Both the position numbers and the translations under genes were made by a program. DNA of 5,211 nucleotides from positions 1 to 5,211 of the forward strand of contig CAIJTL010001273.1 of NCBI GenBank assembly GCA_903823545.1. Reading direction: 5' to 3'. Positions 1 through 5,207 of the stretch are shown here, one piece after another (the first letter of the stretch is position 1; every line of letters begins with the position of its first letter). The notes under the pieces were generated by a model that saw nothing but the letters and a program-made list of their open reading frames with translations, did not search any database and was not told where the DNA came from. This stretch comes from an uncultured Planctomycetaceae bacterium. GTDB lineage: Bacteria > Planctomycetota > Planctomycetia > Planctomycetales > Planctomycetaceae.

Positions 1-63
1 ATGCCTCTCCTGAAGCGATTCGGCTGTAAGTTCGCTAAGCGACAGTTGAAGGCTGAGAATTGA
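1..63 (+). CDS. possible C-terminal tail of an upstream gene (partial)
   Basis: Frame 1 is open from the window edge to a TGA at 61-63 and would encode a basic tail (…KRFGCKFAKRQLKAEN). The other two + frames close early (TGA 11-13, TAA 27-29). The stop overlaps the TTG start of the next gene (TTGA, 60-63), a typical translational-coupling overlap, which is the main reason to list it. An ATG happens to sit at position 1, so it could also be a chance 20-codon ORF. No family can be recognised from so short a piece. Confidence 0.28.
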   Translation: MPLLKRFGCKFAKRQLKAEN

Positions 64-479
64 AGATTGCGGATAGAATAACCAACCTCGTTGATTGGTT
101 CGCGGACATGGCCGACGCTGAAGCCGAAGAGAAACGGATCGTCCTTGTACATACCCTTGATGAGACGGAGCAATTGCTTTGCCGTCATGGCGAACAACAC
201 TGGGGAGACTTCGTTGCCGAATCGCGTCGTTTGATAGAGCTTCGAAATTTCGCCGGGGTTCAGCTAATTCGGTCAAGCCTCGGTGGAATGGGGAGCTTCA
301 ATGATCTCATCATTCATTCCCTCAATGGGCATCGTGTGTCCGACAACGAAACCGATTCGGTGAATGAGCGACTCCGATATTTACTGGACCGCATCTACGA
401 ATTGTGTTGCGCGTTATCCCGCCACGAGACGCAAAATGATGGCCAGCCAAACGCAGCAACGGACCATGATTCCAAGTAG
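60..479 (+). CDS. small protein, probable DUF6966 family
   Basis: A 139-residue, mainly helical, acidic protein with no signal peptide or membrane segment, so probably cytoplasmic. The core carries HTLDETEQLLCRHGEQHW (31-48) and the glycine-rich motif GGMGSFNDLI (75-84). From memory this arrangement matches the DUF6966 proteins of unknown function; a search was not possible. The C-terminal 20 residues are polar and probably disordered. The TTG at 60 is chosen because GAAGG (48-52) lies 7 nt upstream and an in-frame TGA at 54-56 blocks any longer form. The only nearby alternative is the ATG at 108 (residue 17), which would drop a plausible first helix. The gene sits just before another small orphan gene, a layout seen in immunity-gene clusters, but that role is only inferred. 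Confidence 0.75.
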   Translation: MKIADRITNLVDWFADMADAEAEEKRIVLVHTLDETEQLLCRHGEQHWGDFVAESRRLIELRNFAGVQLIRSSLGGMGSFNDLIIHSLNGHRVSDNETDSVNERLRYLLDRIYELCCALSRHETQNDGQPNAATDHDSK

Positions 480-538
480 CGTTTTCGGTGTTTATGTTTT
501 AGGTTTGCAGTGCCAACAACGGTCAATTGGTGTGGTTT

Positions 539-925
539 ATGGAAACTCGGTACGAACTTCTGCATGAATCGTTCTCAACAGCCGATGCCGAGTATCCGCA
601 ATTCGTTTTTGAACATGGACGATTGCGAGTTGCGTTTCGGGACTGGCGCGAGGCGTTGATAGACGTCTTGTTTCACGACGTCGTAGCCTTCTCGTGGGAT
701 GACGGGGATGGGGCCCTCGATGCGAGCCATCGCGATGATTGCGGGTATGTCGTCCTGGGTTCTTCATGGTTGGCGACGCACCGCAAAGCTGGAACAGTGA
801 TGCCATCTGAAGACAAACAGCACTTTAAGCTTTGCTTTAACTCTGTGGGTGTCTTGCAAGTGCTAGCTTCCAGGCTGGAAGTTTTGGGTGAAGCAGTTGC
901 CCCGTCTGACGGTGGCGGCAGTTAG
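539..925 (+). CDS. hypothetical small protein, family not recognised
   Basis: A 128-residue soluble protein with no signal peptide or membrane helix. The first two thirds look like a small beta-rich domain with aromatic and acidic residues (FEHGRLRVAFRDW at 24-36; VVAFSWDDGDG at 48-58). It is followed by HFKLCFNSVGVLQVL (95-109), which looks like a conserved strand-helix ending, and a Gly/Ser-rich tail. I do not recognise the family. The ATG at 539 is preferred; TTG 527 and GTG 530 lie in the same frame but add only three or four residues and have no better ribosome binding site. None of the candidate starts has a strong Shine-Dalgarno. It lies 59 nt after the DUF6966-like gene on the same strand, so the two may be co-transcribed. 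A toxin-immunity or other accessory role is possible but unproven. Confidence 0.6.
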   Translation: METRYELLHESFSTADAEYPQFVFEHGRLRVAFRDWREALIDVLFHDVVAFSWDDGDGALDASHRDDCGYVVLGSSWLATHRKAGTVMPSEDKQHFKLCFNSVGVLQVLASRLEVLGEAVAPSDGGGS

Positions 926-941
926 CCCGATCTGCGTCGAT

Positions 942-991
942 TGATTTTGCTCTGCCATGAAATAAATTGACATAAATTGGTTGATTTTGAC
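942..991 (+). promoter_or_regulatory. phased 8-mer array, candidate DeoR-family operator/promoter
   Basis: TGATTTTG occurs at 942-949 and 982-989, and ATAAATTG at 962-969 and 972-979. All four start on the same 10-bp phase (942, 962, 972, 982), so they face one side of the helix. Phased direct repeats of this kind are a known type of binding site for DeoR-family regulators, and the array lies 58 nt upstream of a DeoR-family gene, which suggests autoregulation. A TTGACA (967-972) inside the array resembles a -35 box, but no good -10 box lies 16-18 nt after it, so the promoter itself is not defined. Confidence 0.45.
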
Positions 992-1048
992 CGATCTTAA
1001 TGCAATCCTGTCTGCGTAACGAAAAGCCTCAGGACGAGAGCGTGGGTC

Positions 1049-1807
1049 ATGCTGGTTGATGAGCGACGAACAATACTGCTGAAAAAGATCGAAGAAAAAG
1101 GATTTGTCTCGATTCAGGAGCTGGTTGAGTCGCTCCAAACCAGCGAATCGACGGTGCGGCGGGATTTGGAATATCTTGACGAAACGTCAAAACAAGTCAG
1201 AAGGACTCGTGGCGGAGCCGCGTATGTCGGCGAATCGATTACGGCATTCGAAGTACGTAAAGATCGGGCTCTTGGGCAAAAGCAGCGGGTTGCGCAAGTT
1301 GTTGCGAACCTGATTGAACCGGGGGAAGTGGTCCTGATGGATGGGGGGACCACGACACTTGAAGTGGCACGGGCACTCCTGGGGAAGCCGCTGCAAGTCG
1401 TTACGAACTCAATGCCGATTGTCGGGTTGTTCGTCAATCAACCAAACATCGAGTTGATCGTCATTGGCGGCTACGTCTATCCCAAGACTGGAGTTGCTCT
1501 TGGCGATCTCGCGGTGTCGATGCTGAAGAACGTCCATGCCAAGCGATTGGTCATGAGCGTCGGCGGGATTACGGAGTCCGGTTTGTTCAACAGCAACACG
1601 CTGCTGGTGGAAACCGAACGCCAAATGATCGCCGCAGCGGAGGAAGTGATCGTCGTCACCGACAGCAGCAAGTTCGGACATCGAGCTTTGGCACATCTAG
1701 CTCCGCTTACGGCGGTGCACCGGATGGTCGTCGACGGGGGGGTTTCGGAAGAGTGGCGAGAGGTTATCGAGAAAACAGGAATCAAACTCACCGTTGTGGA
1801 AGAGTAG
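1049..1807 (+). CDS. DeoR-family transcriptional regulator
   Basis: A 252-residue protein, the usual length for the family. The N-terminal DeoR-type winged helix-turn-helix spans about residues 5-57: [18 protein letters not shown], then the recognition-helix signature SESTVRRDL (32-40) and the wing RRTRGGA (51-57). The C-terminal sensor domain (about 75-232) has the phosphosugar-binding features of the DeoR ISOCOT fold: [11 protein letters not shown] (97-107), VTNS (118-121), GG (140-141), VMSVGGI (168-174) and [10 protein letters not shown] (204-213). It is a cytoplasmic DNA-binding protein that probably responds to a phosphorylated sugar intermediate. The start ATG has only a modest GAGAG (1036-1040) 8 nt upstream, with AGGA further away at 1031-1034. 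It lies first in the microcompartment gene run and DeoR-type regulators are reported in PV-type loci, so it is the likely local regulator. The effector cannot be read from sequence. Confidence 0.93.
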   Translation: MLVDERRTILLKKIEEKGFVSIQELVESLQTSESTVRRDLEYLDETSKQVRRTRGGAAYVGESITAFEVRKDRALGQKQRVAQVVANLIEPGEVVLMDGGTTTLEVARALLGKPLQVVTNSMPIVGLFVNQPNIELIVIGGYVYPKTGVALGDLAVSMLKNVHAKRLVMSVGGITESGLFNSNTLLVETERQMIAAAEEVIVVTDSSKFGHRALAHLAPLTAVHRMVVDGGVSEEWREVIEKTGIKLTVVEE

Positions 1808-1808
1808 C

Positions 1809-1827
1809 CCTGTCGTTTCGCGACAGG
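1809..1827 (+). other. stem-loop just after the deoR-like stop codon
   Basis: CCTGTCG (1809-1815) pairs perfectly with CGACAGG (1821-1827) around a TTTCG loop, starting 2 nt after the TAG stop. The following bases (AAAGCCG) contain no T tract, so it is not a standard Rho-independent terminator. It may be an mRNA 3' stabiliser or a weak attenuator between the regulator and pduL. The 132 nt that follow up to pduL show no clear promoter. Confidence 0.5.
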
Positions 1828-1959
1828 AAAGCCGATCACGCAGTGCGGAGCGGTGTGAAACCATCGCCTCAGATACCAGCAAATTCAAAATGAGCAACCT
1901 TGGACGCGAGGCACGCGCGACACGGCTCTCTTAAAACTTGAGGGCGACAGGAAGACGTC

Positions 1960-2658
1960 ATGACGGCAGCAGCAGCGAGATACAACCCAACCGATGTCGA
2001 AGCAATCGTTCGCGAAGTGCTCATGAAGCATCTCCCCGGCACCGTCAGTAAACCAAAGCCAAACCCTTTGGTTGTCAACATTTCGGCGCGCCACGTCCAT
2101 CTTTCTGACGAGCATGTTGAAGTGTTGTTTGGCAAAGGCGCAAAACTCGAAGTCCACAAAGACCTTTATCAAGATGGCTACTTCGCTTCGAAGCAGACCG
2201 TCATGGTTGTCGGGCCTCGCAAGCGAATGCTGCCGGACGTGCGAGTGCTCGGTCCGTGCCGTCCGTCTCAGGTCGAATTGGCATTTACCGATGCAATCTC
2301 GCTCGGAATCGACGTCCCCGTTCGCATCAGTGGCGACCACCACGACACGCCCGGTTGTGTGCTCGTCGGGCCAAAGGGGGTCGTGGAACTGAAGGCCGGA
2401 GTGATCCGAGCCATGCGACACATCCACATGGGGCCGGCAGATCTTGAACATTACGGCGTAAAAAACGGCGACGCGCTACATCTGCGAATTGAGTCCCCCG
2501 GATGCACGACAGTCTTGGAAAACCTTGTTGTGCGAGCTGATCCAAAAGTGAAGCTCGAGGTCCACATCGACACTGACGAGGGGAACGCCGTCAACTTGGA
2601 CGCCGCGACGAAGGTTGAATTAATCAGCCCAAAACCGTGTGCGTGCCACAAACATTGA
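1960..2658 (+). CDS. pduL: PduL-type phosphate acyltransferase, microcompartment-targeted
   Basis: Converts an acyl-CoA plus phosphate to acyl-phosphate plus CoA, thereby recycling CoA inside the microcompartment. The 232-residue length and paired PduL domains fit the family (phosphate propanoyltransferase). Residues about 11-25 ([15 protein letters not shown]) form a predicted amphipathic helix followed by a Pro/Lys linker (26-36), the usual layout of a PduL encapsulation peptide. Likely zinc ligands are H45 and H47 (SARHVHLSD), E106 (SQVELAF), H154 and H156 (MRHIHMGP) and H202 ([12 protein letters not shown]). R101 in GPCRPSQVE is the probable conserved active-site Arg. GDHHDTPG (125-132) is also typical. 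ACAGGAAG (1947-1954) provides a good ribosome binding site. The C-terminus ends in an unusual Cys/His cluster, CACHKH (227-232). Substrate chain length cannot be read from sequence; lactyl-CoA is the inference if this is a fucose/rhamnose PV-BMC. Confidence 0.95.
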   Translation: MTAAAARYNPTDVEAIVREVLMKHLPGTVSKPKPNPLVVNISARHVHLSDEHVEVLFGKGAKLEVHKDLYQDGYFASKQTVMVVGPRKRMLPDVRVLGPCRPSQVELAFTDAISLGIDVPVRISGDHHDTPGCVLVGPKGVVELKAGVIRAMRHIHMGPADLEHYGVKNGDALHLRIESPGCTTVLENLVVRADPKVKLEVHIDTDEGNAVNLDAATKVELISPKPCACHKH

Positions 2659-2662
2659 GATT

Positions 2663-2744
2663 TGTAGGGTGGGTCGAGCATCGAGACCCACCACTTTGCG
2701 AAATTGATTCTTGGTGGGTCTCGCGATGCTCGACCCACCCTACA
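2663..2744. repeat. REPIN-like doublet: two inverted GTAG-headed palindromes
   Basis: The left unit has GTAG (2664-2667), then GGTGGGTC (2668-2675) pairing with GACCCACC (2685-2692). The right unit is its inverted copy: GGTGGGTC (2713-2720) pairs with GACCCACC (2732-2739) and is followed by CTAC (2740-2743). The arms 2663-2693 and 2712-2744 are identical apart from a 2-nt CG insertion in the right arm, and are separated by 18 nt. A GTAG head next to a palindrome is the hallmark of REP sequences moved by RAYT (TnpA_REP) transposases, and two inverted REPs make a REPIN. It fills nearly all of the gap between pduL and the first BMC-H gene and ends 5 nt before that gene's GAGGAG. Confidence 0.85.
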
Positions 2745-2761
2745 CACTGAGGAGTGTTTTC

Positions 2762-3073
2762 ATGGCAGCGAAAGTTTCGGAAGCGTTGGGGATGATCGAG
2801 ACTAAAGGTCTCGTTTGCTTGGTTGAAGCTGTGGATGCAATGTTGAAAGCGGCCAACGTCCAAATGATCGGTTGGGACAAAGTCGGCAGTGGCTTGGTCA
2901 CCGCGTTCGTCGTTGGCGACGTCGCCGCCGTGAAGGCAGCAATCGACGCCGGCGCAGCAGCGGCCAGCAAGATTGGTGAAGTCGTCAGCGTTCAAGTCAT
3001 TCCTCGCCCGCACGAAGAACTCGCCGCAGTTCTGCCAAGCCAAAAGGCTTCGGGCGGCAAGTCAGCAGGCTAA
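2762..3073 (+). CDS. BMC-H shell hexamer protein 1 (PduA/EutM-like)
   Basis: A 103-residue single-domain BMC protein (Pfam BMC) whose hexamers tile the shell facets. The fold core runs from [11 protein letters not shown] (8-18) through DAMLKAANV (25-33) and [16 protein letters not shown] (53-68) to about residue 83. The pore loop is KVGSG (40-44), with the small-residue GSG seen in PduA-like hexamers that pass small polar metabolites. A 20-residue Gly/Ser/Lys-rich tail (about 84-103) extends past the domain. The ATG at 2762 is chosen because GAGGAG (2749-2754) lies 7 nt upstream; an in-frame TTG at 2711 would translate through the REPIN and is rejected. It is downstream of pduL and upstream of a second BMC-H. 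Shell function is secure, but the metabolite that crosses the pore is inferred. Confidence 0.96.
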   Translation: MAAKVSEALGMIETKGLVCLVEAVDAMLKAANVQMIGWDKVGSGLVTAFVVGDVAAVKAAIDAGAAAASKIGEVVSVQVIPRPHEELAAVLPSQKASGGKSAG

Positions 3074-3084
3074 ACAAATTCAAA

Positions 3085-3192
3085 CCCCACTGAGCTTGCC
3101 TCAGTGGCTCGTGGGCTTCTGCACTAAGCCGTCGCGTTTGACAGCATCAACTAGCGCAAAAGCCTGAATCCACCGGGACAAGCTCGGTGGGG
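3085..3192. repeat. 108-bp imperfect palindrome made of two diverged inverted hairpins
   Basis: Hairpin A has CCACTGAG (3087-3094) pairing with CTCAGTGG (3100-3107), loop CTTGC. Hairpin B has CCACCGGG (3170-3177) pairing with CTCGGTGG (3183-3190) including one G-U, loop ACAAG. B reverse-complemented matches A at 17 of 21 positions, and all four differences are transitions; one T-A pair in A is a C-G pair in B. The similarity continues inwards: 3114-3126 matches the reverse complement of 3152-3164 at 11 of 13. Arms are 3085-3126 and 3152-3192 around a 25-nt centre. Together this looks like an old MITE- or REPIN-like insertion between the two BMC-H genes. There is no T tract, so it is not a standard terminator. 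Confidence 0.7.
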
Positions 3193-3226
3193 GTGGCGAC
3201 TGGGAATTCAACGAAGGTGAAATGTC

Positions 3227-3496
3227 ATGAAGGGTGAAGCAATCGGTCTCATTGAGACCAAAGGTTTGGTTGCGCAGATCGAGGCATCGGATGCGATGCT
3301 CAAGGCAGCCAACGTCAGTTTGGTAAAGCAAGTTCAGATCGGCGGTGCGTACGTCACCACGATCATCCGCGGCGACGTCGGTTCCGTCCGAGCCGCAGTC
3401 GATGCGGGAGCGGCCGCAGCATCACGAGTTGGCGAACTCGTTTCGGCTCACTTGATCGCGCGCCCTGGCGAGAGCTTGTTGGAGCACTTTGTCTAA
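3227..3496 (+). CDS. BMC-H shell hexamer protein 2
   Basis: An 89-residue single-domain BMC protein with almost no extension beyond the fold. It shares with BMC-H 1 the IETKGLV segment (9-15), DAMLKAANV (22-30) and [13 protein letters not shown] (58-70), so the two are paralogues. The pore loop differs: QIGGAY (37-42) gives a GGA pore instead of GSG, and the preceding Lys is replaced by Gln. AGGTGA (3215-3220) lies 6 nt before the ATG; a second ATG at 3222 is out of frame. A pair of distinct BMC-H genes is typical of PV-type loci, and the second hexamer probably contributes a different pore chemistry or packing role to the same shell. No encapsulation peptide or tail is visible. Confidence 0.96.
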   Translation: MKGEAIGLIETKGLVAQIEASDAMLKAANVSLVKQVQIGGAYVTTIIRGDVGSVRAAVDAGAAAASRVGELVSAHLIARPGESLLEHFV

Positions 3497-3500
3497 CAAT

Positions 3501-3542
3501 GACTGACAAACAACAGAGGGCATTGATCGACAATGGTCAGTC
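3501..3542 (+). other. stem-loop between BMC-H 2 and the kinase gene
   Basis: An outer stem GACTGAC (3501-3507)/GTCAGTC (3536-3542) encloses an inner stem CATTG (3521-3525)/CAATG (3531-3535) with loop ATCGA, leaving a 13-nt bulge on the 5' side. An alternative pairing AACAAC (3509-3514)/GTTGTT (3545-3550) would exclude the outer stem. It begins 5 nt after the BMC-H 2 stop and has no T tract. It may protect the 3' end of the shell mRNA or reduce read-through; this is inference. Confidence 0.45.
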
Positions 3543-3578
3543 CCGTTGTTGTGAGTGAGTACACGGAGGAATTCAACC

Positions 3579-4784
3579 GTGAAAGTTCTCGTCGCAAATC
3601 TTGGCTCCACGAGCTTTAAGTACCGGCTGTTCGACATGTCGAATGAGTCGCAGTTGGCTCGTGGAGGCATTGATCGCATTGGGCAGCCAGCGAGCGCGTG
3701 TTTTGTTGAGATCGGCGGGCGGCGAGAAGAAACGACGCAGCCGGTCGGCGATCATGCGGCGGCAGTGAAGATGTGCCTCGATCAATTGACGCACGCAGAA
3801 TACGGCTGCTTGAAGTCAGTGTCCGAGGTCGCGGCGATTGGATTCAAGGCGGTGTTTGCGGGAAATCTCAGCGGCGTGCGGATCGTCACTGACGAGTTAC
3901 TCGCCAAGATGGAAGACCTTGCTGACATCGCTCCCGCTCACAATCCCATGTATGCGAAAGCCATGCGGCAGCTTCGGAACGTGTTTCCTGAGATCCCGCT
4001 TGTCGCGGCTTTGGAAACGGCATTTCACGACACGATTCCACCAGAAAATCGGCTCTATGCCATTCCGCTCGAATGGTCTGAGCAATACGAAGTGAAACGC
4101 TGGGGCTTCCACGGCGCGAGCCATCGGTATCTCAATACGCGGGTCGCTCAAGTGATGAAACGCGATGATCTGCGAGTCGTCACTTGCCACCTCGGCGGCA
4201 GTAATTCGTTGTGTGCGGCGCGAGGCGGAAAGTCGCTGGCGAACAGTCTCGGCATGAGCCCACAAACCGGATTGCCGCACAACAATCGAGTCGGCGACTT
4301 CGATCCATTTGCTCTGCCGATCATCCTGCGGAAGAGCGGCAAGACACTGGCACAAGTGCTCGAAGAGTTGTCGAGCAAAGGCGGCCTTCTCGGAGTCAGC
4401 GGACTCAGTGGCGACGCGAGAGACCTTGAAGAGGCTGCGGCAAAGGGACACGAGCGTGCGAAGCTCGCTCTGGATTTGTTCGTTGCGTCGATCCGGCAAT
4501 ACCTCGGAGCGTACCTGACGATCCTGGGCGGAGCGGACGCGATCGTCTTCAGCGGCGGCATCGGCGAGAACAGTTCGCTGATTCGATCTGGCGTGTGCCG
4601 CAACATGGACTGGGCTGGGATCGAATTGGATGAAACCGCGAATACGAAAGTCGCTCGCGGATCGGAAGCGAAGATCTCGACAGACGGCAGCAGGACACAA
4701 ATTTGGGTTCTGCCGACGAACGAAGAAATCGTCGTTGCTCGGCAAAGCGTGGAAGCAGTCAACAAGGCAAAAGGGGAACGCTAA
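3579..4784 (+). CDS. ackA: acetate kinase-family acyl kinase with altered active site
   Basis: A 401-residue member of the acetate/propionate kinase family (ASKHA fold), expected to convert an acyl-phosphate plus ADP into the acid plus ATP after PduL. Motifs in order: NLGSTSFKY (7-15), APAHNP (118-123), TAFHDT (147-152), GFHGASH (176-182, catalytic-site H178), CHLGG (203-207), NNRVGDFDP (235-243, R237), [12 protein letters not shown] (272-283, R281), FSGGIGEN (324-331) and PTNEE (379-383). Compared with the Methanosarcina thermophila enzyme as I recall it, the GHRVVHGG motif is GFKAVFAG (88-95), replacing the catalytic Arg91 with K90. Asp148 is E146, Asn211 is G207 and pocket residue Leu122 is A120. 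The start is the GTG at 3579, preceded by GGAGGA (3565-3570) with an 8-nt spacer; an in-frame GTG at 3555 lies upstream of that site. The stop lies inside an inverted repeat. It is a clear family member with an uncertain substrate. Confidence 0.9.
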   Translation: MKVLVANLGSTSFKYRLFDMSNESQLARGGIDRIGQPASACFVEIGGRREETTQPVGDHAAAVKMCLDQLTHAEYGCLKSVSEVAAIGFKAVFAGNLSGVRIVTDELLAKMEDLADIAPAHNPMYAKAMRQLRNVFPEIPLVAALETAFHDTIPPENRLYAIPLEWSEQYEVKRWGFHGASHRYLNTRVAQVMKRDDLRVVTCHLGGSNSLCAARGGKSLANSLGMSPQTGLPHNNRVGDFDPFALPIILRKSGKTLAQVLEELSSKGGLLGVSGLSGDARDLEEAAAKGHERAKLALDLFVASIRQYLGAYLTILGGADAIVFSGGIGENSSLIRSGVCRNMDWAGIELDETANTKVARGSEAKISTDGSRTQIWVLPTNEEIVVARQSVEAVNKAKGER

Positions 4785-4862
4785 TCGGCGCTAATCTTCG
4801 CTAATCAAAACAGTCTTTGCCGTCTGTCTTCATTAGCGTCAATTAGCGGAGATTAGCGTTCC
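4775..4862. repeat. GCTAAT long inverted repeat over the ackA stop
   Basis: The left arm (4775-4813) has GCTAAT starting at 4780, 4790 and 4800; the right arm (4824-4862) has the complement ATTAGC starting at 4832, 4842 and 4852. Each set has exact 10-bp spacing. Left arm and reverse-complemented right arm match at 32 of 39 positions around a 10-nt loop. The outer 12 bp are identical, and mismatches fall only between or just after the GCTAAT units. The ackA stop TAA (4782-4784) lies inside the left arm, and the right arm ends just before the AAGG ribosome binding site of the BMC-P gene. The structure would fold in RNA from either strand and has no T tract. Confidence 0.85.
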
Positions 4863-4874
4863 AAGGTGTTCTTC

Positions 4875-5183
4875 ATGTTCATTGGGCGCATCACAGGTAG
4901 CTTGGTTTCGTCGCAGAAGGTCGAGTCGATGATCGGCCAGAAGCTGCTGATCGTCGAGCCGTTGCGGGTCGATGAAAAGGATGCCAGCAGCCTCAAGCCG
5001 ACCGGGCGGACGTTTATTACGGTCGATCCGCTCGGCTGCGGCGAGGGGCAAGTTGTGTTGTGCGTGCAAGGTTCGAGTGCTCGGTTCACGCCGGAAACCA
5101 AAACGCTGCCGATCGACTGCACGGTCATCGGCCTCGTCGACACGGTACAGGTTCACGGCAAGACGGTGTTTAAAGCGGAGTAA
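4875..5183 (+). CDS. BMC-P shell pentamer (EutN/CcmL family)
   Basis: A 102-residue protein matching the EutN/CcmL vertex family, whose pentamers cap the corners of the microcompartment shell. The family signature is seen in order: MFIGRITGSLVSSQK (1-15), GQKLLIVEPL (21-30), VDPLGCGEGQVVL (50-62, the glycine-rich loop around the pentamer axis), QGSSAR (65-70) and DCTVIGLVD (81-89). The length is normal. The ATG at 4875 gives the usual MFI start and has AAGG (4863-4866) 8 nt upstream; the in-frame GTG at 4866 overlaps that site and is rejected. PV-type loci usually carry more than one BMC-P gene, so others are probably outside the window. One pentamer plus two hexamers is the minimal set for a closed shell. 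Confidence 0.95.
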   Translation: MFIGRITGSLVSSQKVESMIGQKLLIVEPLRVDEKDASSLKPTGRTFITVDPLGCGEGQVVLCVQGSSARFTPETKTLPIDCTVIGLVDTVQVHGKTVFKAE

Positions 5184-5187
5184 GTTT

Positions 5188-5207
5188 GTAGTTCCGCCTT
5201 TAGGCGG
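5188..5207 (+). repeat. GTAG-headed hairpin, possible REP unit or terminator
   Basis: GTAG (5188-5191) is followed by CCGCC (5194-5198), loop TTTA and GGCGG (5203-5207), then TTTG at the window edge. TTTGTAG (5185-5191) is the same 7-mer that opens the REPIN at 2661-2667, but the palindrome is different. Only three Ts follow the stem before the window ends, so a weak terminator cannot be separated from a REP unit. Confidence 0.4.

Noticed and set aside
364..567. Open frame of 67 codons overlapping the first small gene
   Set aside because: It lies mostly inside 60-479 in another frame, has no ribosome binding site and no recognisable content.
967..995. Sigma-70-type promoter based on TTGACA
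   Set aside because: The -35 match is perfect but the bases 17-18 nt downstream (ACCGAT/CCGATC) do not resemble a -10 box, and the hexamer is part of the phased repeat.
1809..1827. Rho-independent terminator for the deoR-like gene
   Set aside because: The stem is good but it is followed by AAAGCCG with no T run on either strand, so it is listed only as a stem-loop.
1880..1893. Second operator upstream of pduL (CAAAATGA, reverse complement TCATTTTG)
   Set aside because: There is one near-match to TGATTTTG and a partial AATTTG, without the four-unit 10-bp phasing seen upstream of the regulator. It could be chance.
1885..2451. Minus-strand open frame of 188 codons opposite pduL
   Set aside because: It lies antisense to a well-supported PduL and has a His/Arg/Asp-rich composition typical of reverse-frame translations, with no family motif.
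2711..2761. N-terminal extension of BMC-H 1 from an in-frame TTG
   Set aside because: It would translate the right arm of the REPIN and places the GAGGAG ribosome binding site inside the gene. The ATG at 2762 gives a normal BMC-H N-terminus.
3897..4745. Long minus-strand open frame (282 codons) opposite ackA
   Set aside because: It is a shadow of the GC-rich codon pattern of the kinase gene. It shows no recognisable domain, while the + strand has clear family motifs throughout.
4775..4862. CRISPR-like or tandem-repeat array
   Set aside because: The units are only 6-7 bp with 3-4 bp between them and are arranged as two inverted arms. There are no spacer-sized unique segments and no cas genes.
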